64,000 nucleotides of DNA, from the NCBI RefSeq assembly GCF_027111355.2, contig NZ_CP114291.2:2666001-2730000 (forward strand), in the 5' to 3' direction. Below, one piece after another: positions 1 through 7,306 of this stretch (its first letter is position 1; each line of letters opens with the position of its first letter). The translations under genes and the position numbers were made by a program. The notes beneath the pieces are model-generated. The model was given only the letters and a program-made list of their open reading frames with translations, searched no databases and was not told the origin of the DNA. This DNA comes from Flavobacterium eburneipallidum (GTDB taxonomy: Bacteria; Bacteroidota; Bacteroidia; Flavobacteriales; Flavobacteriaceae).

Positions 1-2971
1 TAGGATTCACCCATTGATTAACATTATCCTTTAGCTTTTCTGCTCCTCCAATATTTTCTTTCATCCTTATTTTCAAAATTGGTACTGGCGCTCCATTTTT
101 ATTAGGCAAGAAAATTTGTGGTTGTTTCACTCCATTTTCATCAACAATAAAAAAAGTATTTACAGGAATTGTTCCTTTTACAAATCCGCCTAATTCTTGA
201 ATTCTTTTATAAATTAACATTCTAATAGCTTCGTCAACTACTTTTTCAAGTTGTTTTTCGGTTGTCAAACTATCAATGGATTTCCTAACGTGAAATGCTT
301 CTTCTCCATTAAAATTTCGTTTACCAAAAACGGTTTCTTTATGCAATTGTCCTCGTGCAGCAACCCCTTTATTGATATGCGTTTTTCCGTTTTTTTCTAC
401 TTTGGTATATCGAATAGTGATATCATTAGCAATACGTTTATGTGAAATCAATATTTTATCAACAGCAACTTCAGCATCTTTTCTAAACGATTCCCAAGGC
501 ATCGGAAAATCTTTTAAATCGTAGTTTCTATTGTAGCGATTCCATTTGGATAATTCCTGTAAATAACTTGTTTTGCCACAAGCCATAACCAAGGCATCGA
601 TGGCGTGATGACGATGATCTTCTCTCGTTTTAGCATTTTCATCATTCAAAACAGTATTCAATCCCCACTTTTGGCGCAAGTTGGCTGTCATTTGTCCTGG
701 AGAGACATTTACTTTTTTGCAAATTTTTGCTAAATAAGTTGAAGCTTCTTTGCTTATAAATCGGGTGTCATTTAATTGTCTTGAACTGAAATCATCATCA
801 AACTTTATCTGTACAAATCTTTTGAATTTCTGGTAAGCGTTTGGATATTCCTTGGTGTCTGAAAATAATTTTAATGCTCGTTCTTTTCTAGCAATCCAAT
901 CCAATTCGTCATTTCCATAAAATTCAAAAGGCGTTCTATCTCCTTTACGCCTGTTTTCATCAGCATAACACAATGTTTTATTATTGAAACTATCGTTCAA
1001 CGAACGACTCCACGGATGAATATGTTCTATTTGGACTTCGCCTGTAAAAAGTTTGCTAATAGGAATTGTAACACCTGTATAAGGACAAGTCTGTTTGCAC
1101 TCTTCCCAAAGTTTGAATTTTAAAATGTTATCGTGTGAAACTCTAGCATATTTTTCAACTTCGGTTTTCACTCTGTCATTTTCACGTTCTAATCGCTTTT
1201 GATCTCTACGAATTTTATTTCGCTGTGATTTGGAGATTTTTAAATCTCGAGCCATTTCTACTTTTATCTCGTCGAGTTGTCCGTGTTCTTCAATTAATTC
1301 ATTTACCAATTTCCGCAATTCAAATAAAGCAGTTATTACAATTGGATTTCGAATAGCTTGTATTTCCTTATCGGCATCTTTGCCAACTGGTAATTTTTCT
1401 AGTAATTCCGTAACATCAATTGTTGCCGAATGATGATAGAGTTTCTTTAATTGTTTGTCATTCAATTGAAATTCTTTTCGAAGTAAATCTTTAATAGTAT
1501 CTATAAAACCACCTGAAATTTTAAATCTAACAATAGCTTCAACATTATCAATTAATTCTAATTGCTTCTGATTGTTTTCTGCTGTATCATTTTGCCATTT
1601 GTCACCAAAAGTATTTTTTATTCCACCCATAACCACTGCAACATCATAAGTATATCCTTGCTGTAAAAATGGTAAAATATTAGCAATAGCTTTTCGGCTC
1701 AAACTAGCGTAGCCGTCTTTTACATTAAACTTTGAAATTGCAACAGCTTGTTCCTCTGTAAAATTCCAATTCTTAATAGCATATGCTGCAAGATTTGATT
1801 TACTGTCAAAAAAATATAAAACGTGCCAAATATCTTCCTGCTCTTTTTCTGAAAAATCAAACCATTTTTTGCCAAAATATTTTTTATTGGATAAATTAGA
1901 AATAGTATGTGTGCCAACTATTTTATCGTCGTCTTTATAATTGAATTTGAATTCTGCACTTTCTTTACCGATGGCTTTTCGTAGTTTTTTGAATTCAATT
2001 TTATCAAAGGAAAGCAATTGCTCAATCAATTTGTTTTTTTCTATTTGAGATATTTTCTTTCCATTATATTCAACAGTATTTACCCATTGCCAAATTCTAA
2101 ACATTTCAACAGGAATAGCACTTATTGGGCATTTTGTTTTTGAAGGTTCAAAAGAACAATTACCGACCAAATGCTTTTGTGAGCGTAAAGGTCTTTGATG
2201 AAATATAATTCCATCTTCTTTGTAATTATCTTGCTTTCTTCCTCCAAAAACTGTTTTTAAATCATAATTTAAAACAGAATGAAATTCCGATTGTTTATCC
2301 CAAATCAATTCAAATTCATCGATATACATCTTACGAGTGGTGTATCTATTTCGGATTCTTTCTAATCCATACTGAAACGGTTGATTTTCTTTTGGATAAA
2401 TCTCAAATAAATAAGAACCTAAAGTTTTGCCTTCAATGCTTTCTTGTGTTTCTGATATTCCAATTTTCCCTTCTTTTGGAATACCTTTAAAAATAGTTCC
2501 TTTTTCATCATCTTCTCCTCCACTTTTTCTGCTATTACTTAAGAAACCTCTTCTTTGAATTAAATGGTAAAAAATTCTACCAATTTCTTCTAAAGACAAC
2601 TTCTCATTCAATGCTTTTTGGCGCAATTCATAAGGATTCATTGCAAACCAAGTGGCTAATTTTTCAGAGGGGAATTGTTTGGTTTGTTTCCAATCTTCAA
2701 AATCTTTCAAACTCATTGGACACATATTATTTTCTGAAAGTGATTTTAACAATACTTTCTTTCTTAATCTTCGTCTAAAGAATTGACGCCTTACGCCTCT
2801 TGCTCCTGTTCGACTTGCATTTTTAGACATTTCATTATCACCATCGCCCAAATTCTCAACACCCATTGGAAAAATTCTGCTCCCAATGCCTAAAATTTTA
2901 TTCAATTTATCATCAATTAAAGCCCACCCAATCGAGTTAGTCCCTAAATCTAATCCTAATATTTTTGCCAT
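1..2971 (-). CDS. cas9: Type II-C CRISPR-associated endonuclease Cas9 (C-terminus beyond window edge)
   Basis: RNA-guided DNA endonuclease that cuts both strands of invading DNA. The frame is open from ATG at 2971 to the window edge, giving 990 codons without a stop. RuvC-I is at the N-terminus (ILGLDLGTNSIGWAL, Asp8). An arginine-rich bridge helix follows near residues 50-75 (RTGARGVRRQFFRRRLRKK). RuvC-II reads IKVEMARDLK (Glu572), HNH reads QIEHIHPWSRS (His650) and RuvC-III reads HHAIDALVMAC (Asp792), so all four catalytic residues seen are intact. The order and spacing fit compact II-C enzymes. The C-terminal PAM-interacting part is mostly outside the window. A tracrRNA lies divergently upstream; cas1, cas2 and the array are expected to the left. 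The family call is firm; activity is inferred. Confidence 0.96.
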   Translation of the reverse strand, partial: MAKILGLDLGTNSIGWALIDDKLNKILGIGSRIFPMGVENLGDGDNEMSKNASRTGARGVRRQFFRRRLRKKVLLKSLSENNMCPMSLKDFEDWKQTKQFPSEKLATWFAMNPYELRQKALNEKLSLEEIGRIFYHLIQRRGFLSNSRKSGGEDDEKGTIFKGIPKEGKIGISETQESIEGKTLGSYLFEIYPKENQPFQYGLERIRNRYTTRKMYIDEFELIWDKQSEFHSVLNYDLKTVFGGRKQDNYKEDGIIFHQRPLRSQKHLVGNCSFEPSKTKCPISAIPVEMFRIWQWVNTVEYNGKKISQIEKNKLIEQLLSFDKIEFKKLRKAIGKESAEFKFNYKDDDKIVGTHTISNLSNKKYFGKKWFDFSEKEQEDIWHVLYFFDSKSNLAAYAIKNWNFTEEQAVAISKFNVKDGYASLSRKAIANILPFLQQGYTYDVAVVMGGIKNTFGDKWQNDTAENNQKQLELIDNVEAIVRFKISGGFIDTIKDLLRKEFQLNDKQLKKLYHHSATIDVTELLEKLPVGKDADKEIQAIRNPIVITALFELRKLVNELIEEHGQLDEIKVEMARDLKISKSQRNKIRRDQKRLERENDRVKTEVEKYARVSHDNILKFKLWEECKQTCPYTGVTIPISKLFTGEVQIEHIHPWSRSLNDSFNNKTLCYADENRRKGDRTPFEFYGNDELDWIARKERALKLFSDTKEYPNAYQKFKRFVQIKFDDDFSSRQLNDTRFISKEASTYLAKICKKVNVSPGQMTANLRQKWGLNTVLNDENAKTREDHRHHAIDALVMACGKTSYLQELSKWNRYNRNYDLKDFPMPWESFRKDAEVAVDKILISHKRIANDITIRYTKVEKNGKTHINKGVAARGQLHKETVFGKRNFNGEEAFHVRKSIDSLTTEKQLEKVVDEAIRMLIYKRIQELGGFVKGTIPVNTFFIVDENGVKQPQIFLPNKNGAPVPILKIRMKENIGGAEKLKDNVNQWVNP

Positions 2972-3064
2972 ACCAATCTGTATTTTATAAGAATTTTTAA
3001 AACTACGGAGAAAATAATTACCCAGCTTACGGTTTCCCGTATTCAAACTAAAGTTTTTTTTACA

Positions 3065-3072
3065 TACATTTG
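3065..3072 (+). promoter_or_regulatory. -7 promoter element of the tracrRNA gene
   Basis: TACATTTG matches the Bacteroidota -7 consensus TAnnTTTG exactly. It lies just before the anti-repeat, which puts the tracrRNA 5' end near 3077-3079. No good -33 TTG box stands at the usual spacing. For the divergent cas9 promoter I see only a weak TAGTTTG on the minus strand at 3044-3050. Confidence 0.5.
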
Positions 3073-3167
3073 TAATGATTAAAATTTCTAATCTTTAATC
3101 TTATCACAATAAGGCTATATGCCGTAGATGAAAATCTTTAGTCCTGCTTCGGTGGGACTTTTTTTTT
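3073..3167 (+). ncRNA. tracrRNA of the type II-C CRISPR system
   Basis: Trans-activating RNA that pairs with crRNA repeats and loads Cas9. Reading 5' to 3': an AT-rich anti-repeat (about 3077-3110, ending TCTTATCACAAT); AAGGC with a small GGC/GCC hairpin (3113-3123); a second hairpin AGAT-GAAA-ATCT (3126-3137); and an 8-bp hairpin AGTCCTGC/GTGGGACT capped by TTCG (3140-3159) followed by nine T. The last is a typical intrinsic terminator. The order anti-repeat, AAGGC nexus-like stem, terminal stem-loops is that of known tracrRNAs, and the position beside cas9 supports it. The 5' end is inferred from the -7 box. The matching repeat is outside the window, so pairing could not be tested. Confidence 0.85.
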
Positions 3168-3500
3168 GATGTAAATTACCAAATAAAAACAATCGCAAAT
3201 TCTAAATTTATAAAAATCTCCAAATTTTAAGCGAACAATTAGCCAACCATTATCCAAAAAATCCCCTATTGTTTTTCAGCAATAATCTAGTCGCAATCTT
3301 ACTTTAAAAACAAATAATTACAGAAAAAAATTACCTATAGAATACTTAAAAACACAACCTATTTAAACTTTTTTATAAGAAATTAAATATATTTAAAATG
3401 TTTTTTTTAACTTTAAAACAAAATTATCCTTCTGATATAAAAATTGATTCGAAAGTACTTCTCAAAAAATATTTGAGTTGAGGGATAAAAATTAAAAGAA
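3168..3500. other. AT-rich intergenic region, no gene seen
   Basis: 333 bp between the tracrRNA terminator and the histidine kinase. I see no convincing ORF, repeat or RNA hairpin. AATATTTG at 3469-3476 is one base off a -7 box and is the best kinase promoter candidate. An antisense open frame crossing the kinase start has no protein-like features. Confidence 0.5.
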
Positions 3501-4814
3501 ATGGAAGACATAAAAATTGATTTTCAAAAAATATTTGATTTAACTCCAAGTCTATATTTAATTCTCTCTCCTGAATTAAATATCTTGTACACAAACAATG
3601 CCTATGAAACAGCTTCAATGAAGAAAAGAGAAGAAATGATAGGGCGCAATATATTTGATGTTTTTCCTGATAATCCTGATGATAAAAATGCCAACGGAGT
3701 TGCTATCTTATCAAACTCGCTCCATTTAGTACTCAAAAACAAAAAACAGCATACGATGGCTGTTCAACGATATGACGTTCAAAGACCTGATGGCGTATTT
3801 GAAAAAAAATACTGGAGTCCACTGAACATTCCTGTATTAAATTCCGAAAATGAAATAGAATATATCATTCATCGTGTGGAAGATATAACCGAGTTTTTTT
3901 TAACCCAAATCGAACAACAAAGTAAAGAAGACAAAACTCTTGGACTCGAGAAAAAGGTCAACGAAATGGAAATTGAAATTATAAAACGTTCAAGGGAAAT
4001 ACAAGAATTCAATTTTGAATTAGAAAACAAAATTAAAGAACGTACAGAAACTTTATTAAAGAAAGAAGTTACACTAGCCAAACAAAACAAAAAATTACAG
4101 AATCAAAATAAAGAATTAGAACAATTCTCTTATGTAGCCTCACATGATCTTCAAGAGCCATTGCGATCTCTAGTTAGTTTCACCGAACTATTAGAAACAG
4201 AATTTGCTGGAAAATTAGGTGGCAATGGTGAATTTTACATTGATTTCATTTCCACATCATCTAAACGAATGCAGCAATTAGTCAAAGGATTACTGGATTA
4301 TTCTAGGATAGGTAAAGAAAAAAAAACAATTACAGTAAATTGCAATCAAATTGTAAATGAAGTCCTTTCAGATATGATGGTTCTTATAAAAGAAAGCAAT
4401 GCCGAAATAATAATATATGACTTACCTATTCTTATTGGTTATGAAACAGAATTGAGACAACTGTTTCAAAATCTCATCAGCAATGCTTTAAAATTCAAGA
4501 AAAAAAACATCCCTCCTAAAATTATTTTTTTAGCTAAAAAACAAGAAAACGAATGGCTTTTTTCAGTTCAAGATAATGCTATCGGCATTGATAAAAATGA
4601 CATACACAAACTTTTTGTAATTTTTAAAAGACTCAACAACCGAGATGAATATGAAGGAACCGGAATTGGACTGGCACATTGCAAAAAAATTGTCGAGTTA
4701 CATGGAGGAACAATTTGGGTAGATTCAAAACTTGGCGAGGGAAGCACTTTCAATTTTACCATTCCAATACTTAACATTTATGAAAAAGAAACTGAACTGC
4801 GTACTATTAATTGA
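3501..4814 (+). CDS. PAS-domain sensor histidine kinase
   Basis: 437-residue soluble sensor kinase. A PAS domain occupies about residues 8-130 (LTPSLYLILSPELNILYTNN). A coiled coil follows at about 140-205. The H-box is FSYVASHDLQEPLRSL with phospho-acceptor His215. The ATPase domain has an N-box (LFQNLISNALKF), a G1 box (DNAIGI) and a G2 box (GTGIGLAHCKKIVELHGG). There is no signal peptide or membrane segment, so it senses a cytoplasmic cue whose ligand cannot be told. The 3' end overlaps a receiver-only regulator by 35 bp, so they should be translated together. The ATG follows an A-rich leader without a Shine-Dalgarno, normal for the phylum. Confidence 0.9.
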   Translation: MEDIKIDFQKIFDLTPSLYLILSPELNILYTNNAYETASMKKREEMIGRNIFDVFPDNPDDKNANGVAILSNSLHLVLKNKKQHTMAVQRYDVQRPDGVFEKKYWSPLNIPVLNSENEIEYIIHRVEDITEFFLTQIEQQSKEDKTLGLEKKVNEMEIEIIKRSREIQEFNFELENKIKERTETLLKKEVTLAKQNKKLQNQNKELEQFSYVASHDLQEPLRSLVSFTELLETEFAGKLGGNGEFYIDFISTSSKRMQQLVKGLLDYSRIGKEKKTITVNCNQIVNEVLSDMMVLIKESNAEIIIYDLPILIGYETELRQLFQNLISNALKFKKKNIPPKIIFLAKKQENEWLFSVQDNAIGIDKNDIHKLFVIFKRLNNRDEYEGTGIGLAHCKKIVELHGGTIWVDSKLGEGSTFNFTIPILNIYEKETELRTIN

Positions 4815-5211
4815 TGATGATTTAGGAACAAATTTCATCAACCAAATGCTCATTAAAAAAGCAGACATCACCGAAAATGTACAAACCGTATTAAACGGAA
4901 AAGAAGCTATTGACTTTATTACCAATAAAGGAAAATATGAAAAAGCTGGTAATGTATTTCCAAAACCAATGCTAACCTTACTCGATATAAACATGCCCGT
5001 AATGGATGGTTGGGAGTTTTTGGAAATTTATAAAAATTTGGAAATCCACCAAAAAGGAGAAATAATTATTGTAATGCTGACTACCTCTTTGAATCCTCAT
5101 GATAAAAAAAGAGCCGAAAATTTTTCGGATGTTTCTGGTTTCAAAAACAAGCCATTGACACTAGAAATTATTAAGGATATTATGCAAAAACATTTTCCAG
5201 ATTATTTGTAA
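4780..5211 (+). CDS. Single-domain (CheY-like) response regulator
   Basis: 143-residue receiver domain with no output domain. The acidic pocket is LLIDDD near residues 9-14, the phospho-acceptor is Asp69 in LLDINMPVMDGWEF, the switch Thr lies in MLTTS and the conserved Lys in KNKPL. The start is ATG 4780, where MKKKLNCVLL begins the domain; a longer frame from 4732 would add residues buried inside the kinase gene. The overlap with the kinase makes it the obvious phosphorylation partner. With no DNA-binding part it must act by protein contact or as a phosphorelay intermediate. Confidence 0.88.
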   Translation: MKKKLNCVLLIDDDLGTNFINQMLIKKADITENVQTVLNGKEAIDFITNKGKYEKAGNVFPKPMLTLLDINMPVMDGWEFLEIYKNLEIHQKGEIIIVMLTTSLNPHDKKRAENFSDVSGFKNKPLTLEIIKDIMQKHFPDYL

Positions 5212-5245
5212 AAAAGAATAAAATAGAAAAAATTAACAATTTCAT

Positions 5246-6814
5246 TTACACATTCAAATTTAAAACTTCTCCAATTTTCAAGGCACATTTTTCGCCATCA
5301 ATCGCTGCTGAAATAATCCCTCCGGCATAGCCAGCACCTTCGCCACAAGGATACAAACCTTTGATTTGAAGATGTTCCAATGTTTCGGCATCACGGGGAA
5401 TACGTACTGGCGAGGAAGTTCTGGATTCAGGTGCATGAAGAATCGCTTCATTGGTCAAAAAACCACGCATGGATTTTCCAAATTCCACAAAACCTTCTCG
5501 TAATATTTGAGTCAGAAATCCTGGAAAAACCTGTCCCATTTCCACCGAAGTAGTTCCGGGAACATAAGAAGTTTTTGGGATATTGTTCGACACTTTATTT
5601 TGGGTAAAATCGACCATTTTTTGTGCAGGCACTTTTTGGGTTTGCCCTGCCAAATGCCAAGCTTTTTGCTCAATGCTTTTTTGGAATTCCATTCCTGCCA
5701 AAGCACCGAATTTAGCAAACGGCTTGAAATCTTCGAGTTTCAATTCGATAACTATTCCTGAATTGGCAGTAGCCTGATCCCTTTTGGATGGCGACCAACC
5801 GTTAGTTACCACTTCGCCTAGACTCGTCGCACAAGGCGCAATCACACCACCGGGACACATACAAAACGAATACATTCCCCTGCCTCCTACTTGCTTCACA
5901 ATAGAATAAGGCGATGGTGGCAAATGCTCCCCACGATAATCACAACTGTACTGAATACTGTCAATTAACGACTGCGGATGCTCGGCACGAACGCCCAAGG
6001 CAAAAGCTTTGGCTTCGATAAAAATTTGTTTTCTGTCTAGTAATTCGAAAATATCTCGGGCAGAATGTCCTGTTGCCAAAATTATTTTGTTAGCAAGAAT
6101 CGTGTCTCCATTTTGAATAACAATCCCCTGAACTTCATTATTTTTTATAAGAATATCTGTCAGTCGGGTTTCAAACAGCACCTGACCGCCCATTTCAATA
6201 ATTTTCACCCGCATGTCCTGAATGATTTGCGGTAATTTATTGGTTCCGATATGCGGATGGGCATCCACCAAAATATCGTGTGAAGCACCATAAGCAACAA
6301 ATAATTCCAAAATTCGGGTTACATCGCCACGCTTTTTGGAACGGGTGTATAACTTTCCGTCCGAATAAGTTCCTGCTCCGCCTTCGCCAAAACAGTAATT
6401 GGAATCTTCATCGACAATATGATCTCTGTTGATGGATTTCAAATCCCTTCTTCTTCCTCTAACGTCTTTGCCTCGTTCGATTACGATGGGTTTCAATCCC
6501 AATTCAATCAATTGCAAGGCTGCAAATAATCCCGCAGGACCCGCCCCTACAACAATTACTTCCTGTGCATTGGTAACATTCTTGTATTCTGGCAGTTCAA
6601 TTTTAGCTTCTTGAATGGGTTCGCCAACCAAATAGATATCGACTTTCAAATTGAATTTCACGGCTTTTTGACGGGCATCAATCGAACGTTTCAGAATCGA
6701 AATATGTTGGATTTCTTTAACATCAACCCGAATTAATTTGGCAATATGTTGTTTGAGCAACAATTCGTTTGTAGCTGTTTCTGGCGATGTTTGGAAAAGT
6801 AATTCTTGTGGCAT
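5246..6814 (-). CDS. FAD-dependent dehydrogenase / oxidoreductase family protein
   Basis: 522-residue flavoprotein of the family annotated as uncharacterised NAD(P)/FAD-dependent oxidoreductase. A short N-terminal region precedes a Rossmann dinucleotide fold (VIVVGAGPAGLFAALQL, then VIERG about 25 residues later). A second signature near the C-terminus is LYPCGEGAGYAGGI, typical of FAD binding. The substrate is unknown. The start is ATG 6814 (MPQELLF); a longer frame begins with TTG at 6844 and adds ten low-information residues. It stands alone, divergent from the small gene at 6975, with a perfect palindrome between them. Confidence 0.85.
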   Translation of the reverse strand: MPQELLFQTSPETATNELLLKQHIAKLIRVDVKEIQHISILKRSIDARQKAVKFNLKVDIYLVGEPIQEAKIELPEYKNVTNAQEVIVVGAGPAGLFAALQLIELGLKPIVIERGKDVRGRRRDLKSINRDHIVDEDSNYCFGEGGAGTYSDGKLYTRSKKRGDVTRILELFVAYGASHDILVDAHPHIGTNKLPQIIQDMRVKIIEMGGQVLFETRLTDILIKNNEVQGIVIQNGDTILANKIILATGHSARDIFELLDRKQIFIEAKAFALGVRAEHPQSLIDSIQYSCDYRGEHLPPSPYSIVKQVGGRGMYSFCMCPGGVIAPCATSLGEVVTNGWSPSKRDQATANSGIVIELKLEDFKPFAKFGALAGMEFQKSIEQKAWHLAGQTQKVPAQKMVDFTQNKVSNNIPKTSYVPGTTSVEMGQVFPGFLTQILREGFVEFGKSMRGFLTNEAILHAPESRTSSPVRIPRDAETLEHLQIKGLYPCGEGAGYAGGIISAAIDGEKCALKIGEVLNLNV

Positions 6815-6889
6815 TGTTGCAGTTGATGGGTTATTTGAAAACAATAACGAAATGCAAAAATAGTATTTTGAAGGGAAACTTTATGGAGA

Positions 6890-6922
6890 ACCTTTGTCAA
6901 AGTTTAGAACTTTGACAAAGGT
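6890..6922. repeat. Perfect 15-bp inverted repeat (CCTTTGTCAAAG family)
   Basis: Left arm 6890-6904 (ACCTTTGTCAAAGTT) and right arm 6908-6922 are perfect reverse complements around the 3-nt loop TAG. It lies between divergent genes. No T-run follows on either strand, so it is not a classical terminator. From general knowledge, similar CCTTTGTCAAAG palindromes recur between genes in flavobacterial genomes; I could not check copy number here. Confidence 0.75.
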
Positions 6923-6974
6923 ATCGGTCTTTTCAATTTAGACTTTGTAACTTTACCATCTAAAACATTCAAAA

Positions 6975-7235
6975 ATGACGAGACACACGAGCGACAGCGA
7001 ACTGCCGAAGGAAATAAAACTAATATGGGATTTTCGTGGTCCTGCTTCCGCAAAAACAGCCGAACATCACGAAATTCATTTAAAGGAATATATTGCAATT
7101 GAAAAATTATCGCCCAACATTACAGGTTTCGAAATCCTTAATGAAATGTATGCGATTGCTTTTATGGTAGTTACCGATGAAACGATGATTCAAGTACGTG
7201 ATGCTTTGAAACCGCATCGAGGAGAGGTTTTTTAG
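6975..7235 (+). CDS. Conserved-looking small protein of unknown function (86 aa)
   Basis: I do not recognise a family. The protein is soluble and mixed alpha/beta, with no signal peptide, membrane segment or cysteine motif. It starts MTRHTSDSELPKEIKLIWDF, and the middle (HLKEYIAIEKL, then ITGFEILNEMYAIAFMVVTD) looks like a folded domain rather than random sequence. ATG 6975 follows an A-rich leader. The gene stands alone, divergent from the FAD oxidoreductase and convergent with recQ, and a repeat element begins at its last codon. Base composition resembles its neighbours, so nothing marks it as recently acquired. Confidence 0.7.
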   Translation: MTRHTSDSELPKEIKLIWDFRGPASAKTAEHHEIHLKEYIAIEKLSPNITGFEILNEMYAIAFMVVTDETMIQVRDALKPHRGEVF

Positions 7236-7303
7236 TATTCAGTGTTCAGTCGCAGTATGCAGTTCAACTTTGACTGAATACTGATTACTGAACACTGATT
7301 ACT
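7234..7303. repeat. Interleaved inverted repeats of the CAGTGTTCAGT family
   Basis: Two 10-bp inverted pairs are arranged in series. AGTATTCAGT (7234-7243) pairs with ACTGAATACT (7273-7282), and AGTGTTCAGT (7241-7250) pairs with ACTGAACACT (7287-7296). Because the pairs interleave, both cannot form one simple hairpin. The element fills the gap between convergent genes. The same words recur at 28396-28408 and 57762-57787. Confidence 0.65.
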
Positions 7304-7306
7304 CTT

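Noticed and set aside
1230..1917. Open frames on both strands inside cas9
   Set aside because: They are short, low-information translations over a gene whose reading frame is intact and carries catalytic motifs.
2972..3500. CRISPR array on the tracrRNA side of cas9
   Set aside because: No direct repeats complementary to the anti-repeat were found here; the array is expected beyond position 1.
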